From contig NZ_CANMWS010000009.1 in the NCBI RefSeq assembly GCF_947501665.1, forward strand, positions 124,001-188,000: 64,000 nt of DNA, written 5' to 3'. The notes below the pieces were generated by a model that was given only the letters and a program-made list of their open reading frames with translations, was not told the DNA's origin and did not search any database. Of the stretch, positions 45,879-56,156 are shown one piece after another. Position 1 is the stretch's first letter; each line of letters starts with the position of its first letter. Source of the DNA: an uncultured Shewanella sp. (GTDB lineage Bacteria; Pseudomonadota; Gammaproteobacteria; Enterobacterales; Shewanellaceae). The position numbers were made by a program, and so were the translations under genes.

Positions 45879-46382
45879 ATGCAACACCCTGACAATAACA
45901 AAATTCAGCAATATTTGACAACACACCCCAGTGTCATGCCATCACAAGTGGCTGACGCATTGGGGGTGTCAGAGCTTGCGGTTGTCAAAGCGTTACCTGA
46001 AGATGAATGGCATCTCATAGCATTAACTGAAATGGATGGACTTTTCTCTACTTTGCCTTCATGGGGGAATGTAACCACAATTATTACTGTCTCTGGCCAT
46101 ATTTTCGAATTTAAAGGCCCTTTTCCAAAGGGAAAATATGCTCGTGGGTACTATAATTTGATCCCCAAAAATAATGGTTTTCATGGGCACTTAAAATCAG
46201 ATGAAATTTCACACATTATATTGATAAGCAAAGCTTTTCGAGGTAGGGAAAGTTATTCTATTAACTTTTTTGGTCTCACAGAAGAGATTATATTTAAAGT
46301 GTATTTAGGTCGTGATGCTAATGGGGTGTTATTCCCAGATCAAGTCGGGCATTTCAAGCAATTGATCCAATCAAATTTATAA
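45879..46382 (+). CDS. hutX: Intracellular haem-utilisation protein HutX
   Basis: HutX/ChuX-family haem carrier, 167 residues. In Vibrio HutX binds haem and hands it to HutZ. Visible features: an N-terminal winged-helix-like part (VMPSQVADALGVSELAVVKALP) and the binding domain with VTTIITVSGHIFEFKGPFPKGKYARGYYNL. A GGAG site lies before the AUG. Gap of 23 bp from hutA and 13 bp to hutZ. Confidence 0.92.
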   Translation: MQHPDNNKIQQYLTTHPSVMPSQVADALGVSELAVVKALPEDEWHLIALTEMDGLFSTLPSWGNVTTIITVSGHIFEFKGPFPKGKYARGYYNLIPKNNGFHGHLKSDEISHIILISKAFRGRESYSINFFGLTEEIIFKVYLGRDANGVLFPDQVGHFKQLIQSNL

Positions 46383-46395
46383 GTGGAAAGGTTAA

Positions 46396-46920
46396 ATGAC
46401 ACAGAATAAACAGCAAAGGTTAAGTGATAAGCTTTTACCTGAGATAGAAGCCTTTAAACAAGAGTGTAAAACACTGCAACTTGCTACATTAAATAGTGAT
46501 TATGTACCCAATGCGAGTTATGCACCTTTTGCATTAGCTGATGACGGTTTTTATATTCTCGTTAGTGAATTAGCAAGGCATGGCGTTAATTTACAAACCA
46601 TGCCTGCAGTATCGGTGATGATGGTAGAAGATGAGGGGAAAGCCAAAACAATTTTTGCTCGTCGCCGTTTAACTTTTGATACACAAGTAGAGCTGATTGA
46701 AAAAAATACCAAACATTTTCATAAAGGCATTACAGCACTCAGTGAGCGTTTTGGTGACATGATTGATAATTTAGCGGGCTTAAAAGATTTTAATTTATTT
46801 AAACTGACCCCCAATAAAGGCTTATATGTGAAAGGCTTTGGTCAGGCCTTTAATTTAACCGGTGATGAATTACTGACCCTTGAATGGAAGACTGATGGCC
46901 ATCAGCAGCAGGGTCAGTAA
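46396..46920 (+). CDS. hutZ: Haem-degrading enzyme HutZ (HugZ family)
   Basis: Split-barrel, pyridoxamine-phosphate-oxidase-like protein of 174 residues that breaks haem to release iron. It has the family start KLLPEIEAFKQECKTLQLATLN, SYAPFALADDGFYILVSELA, MMVEDEG and FARRRLTFD, and the C-terminal GFGQAFNLTGDEL, with His residues in the HFHKG segment. Last gene of hutA-hutX-hutZ and followed by a strong terminator. Confidence 0.92.
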   Translation: MTQNKQQRLSDKLLPEIEAFKQECKTLQLATLNSDYVPNASYAPFALADDGFYILVSELARHGVNLQTMPAVSVMMVEDEGKAKTIFARRRLTFDTQVELIEKNTKHFHKGITALSERFGDMIDNLAGLKDFNLFKLTPNKGLYVKGFGQAFNLTGDELLTLEWKTDGHQQQGQ

Positions 46921-46978
46921 CGTGTAGTCAGAAAGGAGAGTATCACTATAGATCAGCTCATATTTGCTATTGTTTTAT

Positions 46979-47010
46979 TAAGCCTTCAATTTAAGAAGGC
47001 TTTTTTATTT
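46979..47010 (+). terminator. Terminator after hutZ
   Basis: Stem AAGCCTTC / GAAGGCTT with 7-base loop and T run, about 60 bases after the stop. Confidence 0.9.
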
Positions 47011-47214
47011 TTGAAAAGATTTTAATGATACATTGATGCCTCAAATAATAAACAAGATAAGCGCTTTTTAGTTACAAAAAAAATCTAAATTTAAGTGATA
47101 TCAAAAAATACCTGATTTATGGTTTTTTTTAACCGCTCTTTAACCCTATTGACTACCATTTCATAGTGAGATTGGGTATAAATATTATTCGGTATAAAGA
47201 GTGCATATCTAAAG

Positions 47215-48333
47215 ATGAATTTAAGTGAGATACGTTATCAGCGTGTAGTTGTAAAGTTAGGGACCAGTGTCTTAACTTCTGGTAGTGAAAGACTCGATAA
47301 AGCGCATATGGTTGAGCTTGTTAGACAGATGAGTCAGTTGATGAAAAAAGGGATTGAAGTGGTGCTATGTACCTCTGGTGCGATAGCGGCTGGCCGTGAA
47401 CATCTACAATTTCCAACGTTATCAGATACTATGGCGAATAAACAATTATTGGCGGCTGTGGGGCAGAGTCAGCTTATTCTCGCTTGGTCTGAGCTATTTA
47501 GCCTTTATGGGTTGCACGTGGGTCAGTTATTATTAACCCGCGCAGATCTGCAAGACAGAGAGCGGTATTTAAATGCAAGAGACTCCCTTAATGCGTTGCT
47601 TGCTCAAGGGATTGTACCGATTATTAATGAAAATGATGCTGTTGCTACCGCTGAAATAAAGGTGGGGGATAATGATAATTTATCGGCGCGAGCAGCATTG
47701 CTGTGCGATGCCGGTTTATTGGTGTTATTGACGGATCAACCTGGATTATTTGATGCCGATCCTCGTCATCATCCAGAGGCGAAGTTAATTTCCGAAGTGG
47801 CTAATATTGATGATAATTTACGAAAACTTGCTGGCGGTGCTGTCTCTGGGTTAGGGACGGGGGGCATGGCCACAAAGCTTGAAGCGGCAGATATCGCTCG
47901 CCGTGCAGGAGTCGAAGTCATTATTGCTTCAGGCCATCATGCAAATGTGATAGAAAAAGCCGTATGCAAAAGTGATGTAGGTACACGATTTAGTGCATTG
48001 AAAAATCCATTAGAGAGTCGCAAACAGTGGATTTTAGCGGGCCCGAATACTAAAGGTAAATTAGTGCTTGATGATGGTGCTGTCACCGCTGTGACTCTAA
48101 AAGGGCGTAGTTTGTTGTCTAAAGGGGTGAAAGACGTCGTGGGTATATTTCAGCGCGGTGATACGTTAGCTGTCGTGGACAGTAAAGGTAAAATGCATGC
48201 TAAGGGCATGGCGCGTTATAGCAGTGACGATGTAAGACAAATAATGGGTAAACATTCGAACGAATTCGAGTCGATACTGGGACATGATTACGGCGATGCA
48301 GTGATCCATCGCAATGATATGGTGGTGCTATGA
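47215..48333 (+). CDS. proB: Glutamate 5-kinase
   Basis: First enzyme of proline synthesis: phosphorylates glutamate to glutamyl-5-phosphate. 372 residues, with amino-acid-kinase domain ([43 protein letters not shown]) and a C-terminal PUA domain (from about 280, [13 protein letters not shown]). Stop overlaps proA start by 4 bp (ATGA). No clear Shine-Dalgarno before the AUG. Confidence 0.97.
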   Translation: MNLSEIRYQRVVVKLGTSVLTSGSERLDKAHMVELVRQMSQLMKKGIEVVLCTSGAIAAGREHLQFPTLSDTMANKQLLAAVGQSQLILAWSELFSLYGLHVGQLLLTRADLQDRERYLNARDSLNALLAQGIVPIINENDAVATAEIKVGDNDNLSARAALLCDAGLLVLLTDQPGLFDADPRHHPEAKLISEVANIDDNLRKLAGGAVSGLGTGGMATKLEAADIARRAGVEVIIASGHHANVIEKAVCKSDVGTRFSALKNPLESRKQWILAGPNTKGKLVLDDGAVTAVTLKGRSLLSKGVKDVVGIFQRGDTLAVVDSKGKMHAKGMARYSSDDVRQIMGKHSNEFESILGHDYGDAVIHRNDMVVL

Positions 48334-49619
48334 GCCAAACTGAACACGAACAATATTTAAACGCTCTTGGCGAGCGAGCCAAGCAGGCGAGTTATGCACT
48401 GGCCAACTTAACGGCAACACAGAAAAAAGCATTATTAACGGGAATTGGCGACAGCTTAGCCGCAAATAAAGATAAGATTTTAAGGGCCAATGAGCAAGAC
48501 GTTACGGCAGCACGTGATAATGGTTTATCGAATGCGATGCTTGATAGGTTAGTGCTAAATGAACAACGCCTTAACAATATTATCAGTGATATTGATAATG
48601 TGATTAGCCTTGACGATCCTGTTGGCAGTGAAATAGACAGTCGTTTACTGGATAATGGTTTACGTTTATCTCGTCGTCGTGTGCCTTTAGGGGTTATTGG
48701 GGTGATTTATGAAGCACGTCCGAATGTGACAGTGGACATTGCTGTACTGGCGCTGAAAACAGGCAATGCTGTGATTTTAAGAGGCGGTAAGGAAACGCTC
48801 CATTCTAATCTTGCCTTAAAGGAAGCAATACAAAATGCATTGACGGCACAGGGGTTACCTGAAGAGGCTGTGCAATTAATATCGAGTCCTGATCGTACGT
48901 TAGTCACGGGATTGTTAAAGCTTGATAAATACGTGGATATGATAGTCCCTCGCGGGGGGCAGCATTTACAACGGCTATGTGCTGAACAAGCCAGTATTCC
49001 CGTTATTTTAGGAGGGATTGGCATTTGCCACTTATATGTCCACCACAGTGCAAATCTTGAGAAGGCCTTAAATGTAATAGAAAATGCTAAGGTACAGCGT
49101 CCGACCGTGTGTAATGCGCTGGATACTCTTTTAGTGCATGAATCAATAGCGGAAAGCTTCATTCCTCAAATTGCTTTACATCTTGCGGCGCAAGGGGTGA
49201 GCTTTTATGGCTGCGATAAAACCCAAGCCTTGATGAAGCAAAGTGAGATGAGTGCGGCGATTGAAGTGAGTCAGGCCTCTGATGAGACCTATGCAACCGA
49301 ATGGTTATCGCTCACTTTAGGGATTAAAGTAGTGGGTGATACCCAATGTGCGATTGAGCATATTAGGCAGTTTTCAAGTGGTCACTCAGAAGCGATTTTA
49401 ACGGACAATATTCATACGGCCAATTATTTTATGAATGAAGTGGATGCGTCGGCCGTTTATGTGAATGCCAGTACACGTTTTACTGATGGTAGCCAATTTG
49501 GTTTAGGGGCTGAAGTTGCCGTCAGCACGCAAAAATTGCATGCACGTGGACCGATGGGACTGGAAGCTTTAACGACCTATAAATGGTTAGCTTGGGGAGA
49601 TTATACCGCGCGAGATTAA
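48330..49619 (+). CDS. proA: Gamma-glutamyl phosphate reductase
   Basis: Reduces glutamyl-5-phosphate to glutamate semialdehyde with NADPH in proline synthesis. 429 residues of the aldehyde-dehydrogenase-like ProA family: [35 protein letters not shown] and the catalytic Cys in [14 protein letters not shown], with the late [18 protein letters not shown]. Translationally coupled to proB. Confidence 0.97.
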   Translation: MSQTEHEQYLNALGERAKQASYALANLTATQKKALLTGIGDSLAANKDKILRANEQDVTAARDNGLSNAMLDRLVLNEQRLNNIISDIDNVISLDDPVGSEIDSRLLDNGLRLSRRRVPLGVIGVIYEARPNVTVDIAVLALKTGNAVILRGGKETLHSNLALKEAIQNALTAQGLPEEAVQLISSPDRTLVTGLLKLDKYVDMIVPRGGQHLQRLCAEQASIPVILGGIGICHLYVHHSANLEKALNVIENAKVQRPTVCNALDTLLVHESIAESFIPQIALHLAAQGVSFYGCDKTQALMKQSEMSAAIEVSQASDETYATEWLSLTLGIKVVGDTQCAIEHIRQFSSGHSEAILTDNIHTANYFMNEVDASAVYVNASTRFTDGSQFGLGAEVAVSTQKLHARGPMGLEALTTYKWLAWGDYTARD

Positions 49620-49627
49620 CGCTTGTT

Positions 49628-49653
49628 GAAGTGCGACGTCGGTGTCGCACTTC
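49628..49653 (+). terminator. Hairpin after proA
   Basis: Perfect 10-bp stem GAAGTGCGAC / GTCGCACTTC with a 6-base loop; followed by TTAT, so a weak U-tract. The 315 bp between proA and dnaK contains no other supported gene; a low-complexity hydrophobic frame at 49623-49847 is rejected. Confidence 0.7.
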
Positions 49654-49856
49654 TTATACCAATTCCATTATATGAGTTTATTCATTTTTTCTTATTTTCT
49701 TGTTTGTTTCTTAGTACGTTATTTCTACAGTACTTTTTTCTAACTCTATCCTTAAAAATTATAGTATTTTTCCGTTTTTTTTATTTTTCTCCCTTGTATT
49801 TATATTCCTTGTCCCAATATAGGGAAGTAAGAGCAGATTTGGGCTGATTAAAAAGA

Positions 49857-49885
49857 CTTGAAATTAACGATGTCTATCCCCATTT
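49857..49885 (+). promoter_or_regulatory. Sigma32 heat-shock promoter of dnaK
   Basis: CTTGAAA (49857-49863) and CCCCATTT (49878-49885) separated by 14 bases, an almost perfect sigma32 -35/-10 pair, 50 bp before the dnaK AUG. Confidence 0.9.
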
Positions 49886-49934
49886 CTATAAACAGACAAA
49901 GAATTTAGATTAAGTACGATTTCCGGAGGACTCC

Positions 49935-51872
49935 ATGGGTAAAATTATTGGTATCGATTTAGGCACAACTAACTCTTGTGTGGCAGTATTAGATGGCGAG
50001 AAAGCTCGCGTTTTGGAGAATGCCGAAGGCGATCGCACCACTCCTTCTATCATTGCTTATACCGAAGATGAGACATTAGTTGGTCAGCCAGCTAAACGTC
50101 AAGCGGTGACTAACCCCAATAATACTGTTTTTGCCATTAAGCGTCTTATCGGTCGTCGCTTTCAAGATGACGAAGTTCAACGTGATGTTGATATTATGCC
50201 GTTTAAAATTATCGGCGCTGATAATGGTGATGCATGGGTTGAAGCGCAAGGCAACAAAATGGCACCACCACAAATCTCTGCTGAAATCTTGAAAAAGATG
50301 AAAAAAACAGCTGAAGATTTCTTAGGTGAAGATGTCACTGAAGCGGTTATTACTGTTCCTGCTTACTTTAATGACTCACAACGTCAAGCGACAAAAGATG
50401 CGGGCCGTATTGCAGGTCTTGAAGTTAAACGTATTATCAATGAGCCAACAGCGGCGGCACTTGCATACGGTATTGATAAGAAGCAAGGTGACAATATTGT
50501 TGCTGTTTACGATTTAGGTGGCGGTACTTTCGATATCTCTATCATTGAAATCGACAGCGTTGAAGGTGAGCAAACATTTGAAGTATTAGCGACAAACGGT
50601 GACACTCACTTAGGTGGTGAAGATTTCGATAATCGCTTGATTAATTATTTAGCGGATGAGTTCAAAAAAGAGCAAGGTTTAGATCTTCGTAATGATCCAC
50701 TTGCTATGCAGCGCCTTAAAGAAGCTGCAGAGAAAGCAAAAATTGAACTGTCAAGCACGACTCAAACAGAAGTTAACTTACCTTACATCACTGCTGATGC
50801 CACAGGCCCTAAGCATTTAGTGGTTAAAATCACTCGTGCTAAATTAGAATCTTTGGTTGAAGATTTAATTACGCGTTCTTTAGAGCCGTTGAAAGTCGCG
50901 ATGGCAGATGCTGATTTATCAATTTCTGATATTAATGAAGTGATTTTGGTGGGTGGTCAAACACGTATGCCTAAAGTACAGGCTGCTGTAACAGACTTCT
51001 TCGGTAAAGAGCCTCGTAAAGATGTTAACCCTGATGAAGCGGTTGCCGTTGGTGCTGCAGTACAAGCGGGTGTGCTTTCTGGTGATGTGAAAGACGTATT
51101 ACTTCTTGATGTGACGCCTCTGTCTCTTGGTATTGAGACTATGGGTAGTGTAATGACTAAGCTTATCGAGAAGAACACAACGATTCCGACTAAAGCACAG
51201 CAAACATTCTCAACAGCAGATGACAACCAAGCTGCGGTAACGATTCATGTTCTGCAAGGTGAGCGTAAGCAAGCGAGCAGCAACAAGTCACTGGGTCAAT
51301 TCAATCTAGAAGGAATTGAACCTGCACCGCGCGGCATGCCACAAATTGAAGTGGCGTTTGATATCGATGCTGATGGTATCTTACATGTTTCAGCAACCGA
51401 TAAGAAAACCGGTAAAGCTCAGAACATCACCATTAAAGCCTCTTCAGGTCTAAGCGATGAAGAAGTCGAAGCGATGGTACGTGATGCTGAAGCCCATGCT
51501 GATGAAGATGCGAAATTTGAAGAATTAGTTCAAGCACGTAATCAAGCTGATGGCATGGTACATTCAACTAAGAAACAAATTGAAGAAGCAGGCGATGAGT
51601 TGCCAAGCGAAGATAAAGAAAAAATCGAAGCGGCAATGACAGCAGTTGAAGAAGCAGTTAAAGGTAACGACAAAGAAGCCATTGATACCGCCACTGCAGC
51701 ATTAATGGAAGCGTCAGCTAAATTAATGGAAATCGCTCAAGCCAAAGCACAAGCAGAACAAGGTGCTGCAGCGGGCGCAGCGGATGCAGGTGCAGCTCAA
51801 CAAGAGCCAAAAGATGCAGCTGATGATGTTGTTGATGCTGAGTTTGAAGAAGTAAAAGACGACAAAAAATAA
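49935..51872 (+). CDS. dnaK: Chaperone DnaK (Hsp70)
   Basis: ATP-dependent Hsp70 chaperone, 645 residues. Nucleotide-binding domain with [41 protein letters not shown] and [10 protein letters not shown]; the substrate-binding domain follows ([13 protein letters not shown], then [13 protein letters not shown]), and the C-terminus ends in an acidic EEVKDDKK tail, with an Ala/Gln-rich stretch before. GGAGG precedes the AUG. It has its own heat-shock promoter and is followed by dnaJ after 87 bp. Confidence 0.98.
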   Translation: MGKIIGIDLGTTNSCVAVLDGEKARVLENAEGDRTTPSIIAYTEDETLVGQPAKRQAVTNPNNTVFAIKRLIGRRFQDDEVQRDVDIMPFKIIGADNGDAWVEAQGNKMAPPQISAEILKKMKKTAEDFLGEDVTEAVITVPAYFNDSQRQATKDAGRIAGLEVKRIINEPTAAALAYGIDKKQGDNIVAVYDLGGGTFDISIIEIDSVEGEQTFEVLATNGDTHLGGEDFDNRLINYLADEFKKEQGLDLRNDPLAMQRLKEAAEKAKIELSSTTQTEVNLPYITADATGPKHLVVKITRAKLESLVEDLITRSLEPLKVAMADADLSISDINEVILVGGQTRMPKVQAAVTDFFGKEPRKDVNPDEAVAVGAAVQAGVLSGDVKDVLLLDVTPLSLGIETMGSVMTKLIEKNTTIPTKAQQTFSTADDNQAAVTIHVLQGERKQASSNKSLGQFNLEGIEPAPRGMPQIEVAFDIDADGILHVSATDKKTGKAQNITIKASSGLSDEEVEAMVRDAEAHADEDAKFEELVQARNQADGMVHSTKKQIEEAGDELPSEDKEKIEAAMTAVEEAVKGNDKEAIDTATAALMEASAKLMEIAQAKAQAEQGAAAGAADAGAAQQEPKDAADDVVDAEFEEVKDDKK

Positions 51873-51959
51873 TTAGGTTTTCCTGATTAATTGCGTAGCG
51901 GGCGTTCAGAGGCAACTCTAACGCCCGTTTGTCCAACTTTTATTTGAGCAATGTAAATT

Positions 51960-53090
51960 ATGTCAAAGCGTGATTATTACGAAGTATTAGGCGTCACAAA
52001 AAGCGCGAGTGAGCGTGAAATAAAAAAAGCCTATAAACGTTTAGCAATGAAATATCACCCAGATAGAAATCCAGGTGATAAAGCCGCTGAAACAAGTTTT
52101 AAAGAAGCGAAAGAAGCTTATGAAATTCTAACCGATGGCGATAAAAAAGCGGCTTATGATCAATTTGGTCATGCTGGCGTGGATCCTAATCGTGGTGGTG
52201 GAGGCCATGGCGGCGCTGATTTCAGTGATGTCTTCGGTGATGTGTTTGGTGATATCTTTGGTGGCGGTCGCCGTGGTGGCGGTCAACGTCAAGCGGCACG
52301 TGGTTCAGACTTACGTTATAACTTAGAGCTTTCTTTAGAAGAAGCGGTGAAAGGGTTAACGAAAGAATTACGCATTCCTGCTTTGGCAGCTTGTGAGCCT
52401 TGTAATGGCTCGGGAGCGAAAAAAGGCACGTCTGCAACAACATGTGGTACGTGCCATGGTAATGGGCAAGTGCAAATGCGTCAGGGCTTCTTTGCTGTAC
52501 AGCAAGCCTGTCCAACGTGTCATGGCCGCGGAAAAATTATTAAAGATCCTTGTCAACATTGTCATGGTGAAGGCCGTGTTGAGAAGAGCAAAACACTTTC
52601 TGTTAAAATTCCAGCCGGTGTCGATAACGGCGATCGCGTTCGTTTAACCGGTGAGGGAGAAGCGGGCGAATTTGGTGCACCAGCGGGTGATCTTTATGTT
52701 CAAGTCAGTGTTCGTGAACACGCTATCTTTACTCGTGATGGTAACAATTTATATTGTGAGGTGCCGATTTCCTATAGCACTGCAGCCTTAGGTGGTGAAA
52801 TTGAAGTGCCAACATTAGACGGTAAAGTCAGCCTTAAGATCCCTAATGAAACACAAACCGGGCGCATGTTCCGTATGCGTGGTAAAGGGGTTAAGTCGGT
52901 TCGCAGTCATGCTGTGGGCGATTTGCTTTGTAAGGTTGTGATGGAAACGCCAGTTAAGCTGAATGAGAAGCAAAAAGATTTATTACGCGAGTTTGAAGCG
53001 TCGTTAACTGGACAGGCAAAAAAACACAGCCCAAAAGCGGAAGGTTTTTTTGATGGGGTTAAAAAGTTCTTTCAAGATCTTAACAGTTAA
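51960..53090 (+). CDS. dnaJ: Chaperone DnaJ (Hsp40)
   Basis: Co-chaperone that delivers clients to DnaK and stimulates its ATPase. 376 residues: J domain with HPD in KYHPDRN, Gly/Phe-rich linker ([16 protein letters not shown]), four zinc motifs [32 protein letters not shown], and the C-terminal client-binding domains. Type I DnaJ of normal length. A terminator follows. Confidence 0.98.
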   Translation: MSKRDYYEVLGVTKSASEREIKKAYKRLAMKYHPDRNPGDKAAETSFKEAKEAYEILTDGDKKAAYDQFGHAGVDPNRGGGGHGGADFSDVFGDVFGDIFGGGRRGGGQRQAARGSDLRYNLELSLEEAVKGLTKELRIPALAACEPCNGSGAKKGTSATTCGTCHGNGQVQMRQGFFAVQQACPTCHGRGKIIKDPCQHCHGEGRVEKSKTLSVKIPAGVDNGDRVRLTGEGEAGEFGAPAGDLYVQVSVREHAIFTRDGNNLYCEVPISYSTAALGGEIEVPTLDGKVSLKIPNETQTGRMFRMRGKGVKSVRSHAVGDLLCKVVMETPVKLNEKQKDLLREFEASLTGQAKKHSPKAEGFFDGVKKFFQDLNS

Positions 53091-53104
53091 TTGTATTTTT
53101 TGTT

Positions 53105-53136
53105 AAAAAAAGCCTCGCAATCGTGAGGCTTTTTAT
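53105..53136 (+). terminator. Terminator after dnaJ
   Basis: Stem AGCCTCGC / GTGAGGCT with 4-base loop, flanked by A and T runs. Confidence 0.9.
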
Positions 53137-53275
53137 TGTGGAAAATAAAGTTATAACCAGGCTTTTTATACATTAAAAAAAGCCTGAATAAGTCGGCATT
53201 TTGGGAAGTAATTTAACCGAAAATATGTTAAAGTCCCGCGCTGAGTTCATTGAATCAATAAAGAGTAGGAATATT

Positions 53276-53893
53276 ATGTCTGATACGTTCAGTACAGTTG
53301 AACAACAAGCAAGTTATGGCGTAGGCCGTCAAATGGGTGAGCAATTAGCCTCCAATTCATTTGAAGGTATTGATATTTCTGCCGTTCAAGTTGGTCTTGC
53401 CGATGCTTTTGCTGGTAAAGAAAGTGCGGTTGCTATGGAAGACTTACAAGTGGCTTTTACTGAAATTAGCCAACGTCTTCAAAAAATTCAAGAAGAAGCT
53501 GCAGCGACAGCATCTGCTGAAGGTGAAACCTTTTTAGCAGAAGTGGCGGCTCGTGAAGGTGTTTTCAAAACTGACTCAGGCCTTCATTATGAAATCATCA
53601 CCGAAGGTAATGGTGATAAGCCAAGCGCTGATGCAACGGTTCGTACACATTATCATGGTACCTTTATCAATGGTGATGTTTTCGATAGCTCTGTTGCACG
53701 TAATCAACCTGCAGAATTTCCAGTATCAGGTGTGATAGCGGGTTGGACTGAAGCATTACAATTAATGCCTGTTGGATCGAAGTGGAAGCTATACGTTCCA
53801 CAACATTTAGCTTATGGCGAGCGTGGTGCAGGGGCTTCAATCCCGCCATACTCCACCTTAGTATTTGAAGTTGAATTACTCGATATTCTTTAA
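53276..53893 (+). CDS. fklB: FKBP-type peptidyl-prolyl isomerase FklB
   Basis: 205-residue FKBP-type isomerase: helical dimerisation segment at the N-terminus (SYGVGRQMGEQLA), then the FKBP domain (about 95-205; DATVRTHYHGTFINGDVFDSS, GWTEALQLMPVGSKWKLYVP, LAYGERGAGASIPPYSTLVFEVELLDI). The AUG at 53276 has AGGA at 53267-53270; the open frame extends 25 codons upstream without family match. FklB-like enzymes accelerate proline isomerisation in the cytoplasm or periplasm. No signal peptide here. Confidence 0.92.
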   Translation: MSDTFSTVEQQASYGVGRQMGEQLASNSFEGIDISAVQVGLADAFAGKESAVAMEDLQVAFTEISQRLQKIQEEAAATASAEGETFLAEVAAREGVFKTDSGLHYEIITEGNGDKPSADATVRTHYHGTFINGDVFDSSVARNQPAEFPVSGVIAGWTEALQLMPVGSKWKLYVPQHLAYGERGAGASIPPYSTLVFEVELLDIL

Positions 53894-53899
53894 TATAAA

Positions 53900-53929
53900 G
53901 AGCCTAAGTTAATCTTAGGCTTTTTTTTG
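53900..53929 (+). terminator. Terminator after fklB
   Basis: Stem AGCCTAAG / CTTAGGCT with 5-base loop and eight T. Confidence 0.93.
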
Positions 53930-53967
53930 AATCGATATTATTGAATGGTTTTTTTGAGGGACTGGGC

Positions 53968-54783
53968 ATGATTGAACAAGTAAGAATTGCCATTACCGGT
54001 GGCAGCGGGCGCATGGGTAGAACCCTCATTGAGTCTGCAAAACAGCATGACAATATTATTCTAGGTGCTGCGATTGAGCGCTCTGGTTCCACCTTAATGG
54101 GTGTCGATGCTGGAGAACTTGCTGGCGTGGGGGCGATGAATGTATCGATTACAGATTCGTTAGATAAAGCCCGTGATGATTTTGATGTGCTCATTGATTT
54201 TACTTCTCCGGAAGCCAGTGTTGTTCATACTGATTGGTGTGCACGTCATGGTAAGGCGATTGTGATTGGTACCACAGGTTTTAATCGTGCTCAAAAAGAG
54301 CAAATTGCCTCATATGCTGAAAAAGTGCCAGTAGTCCTTGCGCCCAATATGTCAGTGGGTGTGAATTTGATGTGGAAGTTATTAGAACAGGCCGCACAAG
54401 TGATGGGTGACTACAGTGATATTGAAATTATTGAAAGTCATCACAGACATAAAAAAGATGCACCGTCAGGTACTGCACTTAAAATGGGTGAAGTGATCGC
54501 TGATACCTTAGATCGTGATTTAGACAAATGTGCTGTTTATGGTCGTGAAGGGATCACTGGTGAGCGAGATCGTGAGACGATTGGTTTTTCAACCATTCGT
54601 GCTGGCGATATTATCGGTGAGCATACTGCATTATTTGCTGATATCGGTGAGCGTATCGAAATTACCCATAAATCATCGAGTCGTATGACTTATGCAAATG
54701 GTTCGATGCGAGCGGCATTTTGGCTTTATGAGCAAGATGCAGGACTCTATGATATGCAGCAAGTCTTAGGGCTGAAATCGTAA
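53968..54783 (+). CDS. dapB: 4-hydroxy-tetrahydrodipicolinate reductase
   Basis: Reduces hydroxy-tetrahydrodipicolinate in lysine and diaminopimelate synthesis. 271 residues. NAD(P)-binding [27 protein letters not shown] and the catalytic His/Lys signature [15 protein letters not shown] are intact. The AUG at 53968 with GAGGGA upstream is chosen over UUG at 53941. A terminator separates it from carA. Confidence 0.96.
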   Translation: MIEQVRIAITGGSGRMGRTLIESAKQHDNIILGAAIERSGSTLMGVDAGELAGVGAMNVSITDSLDKARDDFDVLIDFTSPEASVVHTDWCARHGKAIVIGTTGFNRAQKEQIASYAEKVPVVLAPNMSVGVNLMWKLLEQAAQVMGDYSDIEIIESHHRHKKDAPSGTALKMGEVIADTLDRDLDKCAVYGREGITGERDRETIGFSTIRAGDIIGEHTALFADIGERIEITHKSSSRMTYANGSMRAAFWLYEQDAGLYDMQQVLGLKS

Positions 54784-54790
54784 TTTTTTA

Positions 54791-54818
54791 AAAACCGCCA
54801 ATTGAGCGGTTTTTTTTT
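54791..54818 (+). terminator. Terminator after dapB
   Basis: Stem AAACCGC / GCGGTTT with 7-base loop and a run of T. Confidence 0.9.
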
Positions 54819-54969
54819 GAAAAAAGATTTTATTTGCATAGACAAGCGTTATTTTTGCATATAAAATTATTCGAATTTGCCAAATTTAAGCGTATTTATG
54901 ATAATTTAGCTTAAGTTGGGTATTAATAAAACATTGTTTTTCAATGGCTTGACTCTTATGGAGGTCGTG

Positions 54970-56127
54970 TTGACTAAGTCTGCCTTACTCGTACTCGAAG
55001 ATGGGACTGTATTCTCTGGCACTGCAATTGGTGCTACAGGAATGACAGTCGGAGAAGTGGTATTTAATACTTCAATGACTGGCTATCAGGAAATATTAAC
55101 AGATCCTTCTTATGCTCGCCAAATCGTGACATTAACTTATCCACATATCGGTAATACTGGCACTAATGATGAAGATAAAGAATCAGATTCTGTTCATGCC
55201 TGTGGTTTAATTATTCGTGATTTGCCCTTAGTTGCCAGTAATTTTCGCAATACTCAATCTTTGAGTGATTACCTTAAAGCCAATAATATCGTGGGTATTG
55301 CTGATATTGATACTCGCAAATTGACTCGAATATTGCGTGAGAAAGGGGCTCAGGCGGGTTGTATTGTGGTGAGTGAGCAAGGAGAAGAGTTAAATAAAGC
55401 CAAAGCGCTAGCAGCAGCAGAAGTGTTTCCAGGTTTAAAGGGCATGGATTTGGCCAAAGAAGTGACGACTGAGCATCAGTATCAATGGCGTAAGGGAAGC
55501 TGGCGATTAGTGGGCGGGCTTCCTCAAGATACGCCCAGTGATGAGCTTAAGTATAAAGTGGTTGCCTTTGATTATGGCGTGAAACGCAATATTTTACGTA
55601 TGCTTGTCGATAGAGGTTGTGATGTCACGGTTGTGCCAGCAACAACGAGTGCAGCAGACGTTTTAGCCATGGCACCGGATGGTATTTTCTTATCCAATGG
55701 ACCTGGGGATCCAGAACCTTGTGATTATGCCATTAATGCGATTCAAGAAATCCTCAAAACGGATATTCCTGTATTTGGTATTTGCTTAGGACATCAACTG
55801 TTGGCACTGGCTTCAGGTGCAAAGACCTTAAAAATGAAATTTGGTCATCATGGCGCGAATCACCCTGTGAGTAATATAGAACAAGGAAATGTGATGATCA
55901 CCAGCCAAAACCATGGTTTTGCTGCTGATGAAGCCAGTTTACCCAGCCATATAAAAGTGACCCATAAATCCTTATTTGATGGTTCATTGCAGGGAATACA
56001 TTTGACGAATAAACCGGCATTCAGTTTTCAAGGGCATCCTGAAGCGAGTCCAGGACCCCATGACGCCGCACCATTATTTAACCATTTTATTGAGTTAATT
56101 GAAGCTTACCGCAGCAATACCAAATAA
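54970..56127 (+). CDS. carA: Carbamoyl-phosphate synthase small subunit
   Basis: Glutaminase subunit that supplies ammonia to CarB for carbamoyl phosphate, feeding arginine and pyrimidines. 385 residues from the UUG at 54970: this gives [12 protein letters not shown], as in CarA of other gammaproteobacteria, and GGAGG at 54960-54964 lies 5 bases upstream. A GUG at 54967 and AUG at 54958 lie too close to that site; the open frame from 54916 would add 18 residues. The class I amidotransferase triad is present: Cys in FGICLGHQL and His/Glu in [13 protein letters not shown]. Confidence 0.95.
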   Translation: MTKSALLVLEDGTVFSGTAIGATGMTVGEVVFNTSMTGYQEILTDPSYARQIVTLTYPHIGNTGTNDEDKESDSVHACGLIIRDLPLVASNFRNTQSLSDYLKANNIVGIADIDTRKLTRILREKGAQAGCIVVSEQGEELNKAKALAAAEVFPGLKGMDLAKEVTTEHQYQWRKGSWRLVGGLPQDTPSDELKYKVVAFDYGVKRNILRMLVDRGCDVTVVPATTSAADVLAMAPDGIFLSNGPGDPEPCDYAINAIQEILKTDIPVFGICLGHQLLALASGAKTLKMKFGHHGANHPVSNIEQGNVMITSQNHGFAADEASLPSHIKVTHKSLFDGSLQGIHLTNKPAFSFQGHPEASPGPHDAAPLFNHFIELIEAYRSNTK

Positions 56128-56156
56128 TCAGTGGGATCTGGGAGAAGATTAAAGCA

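Noticed and set aside
49653..49676. TATACCAATTCCATTATA-like segment, a repeat type seen in Shewanella-like genomes
   Set aside because: I found only this single copy in the window, so a repeat cannot be supported from this sequence.
49623..49847. 74-codon hydrophobic plus-strand frame between proA and dnaK
   Set aside because: Low-complexity Phe/Leu composition from T-rich DNA, overlaps the proA hairpin and the start of the dnaK promoter region, no ribosome site.
54850..54885. Possible ArgR box before carA
   Set aside because: The AT-rich segment around 54858-54874 matches the consensus in only one half; too weak.
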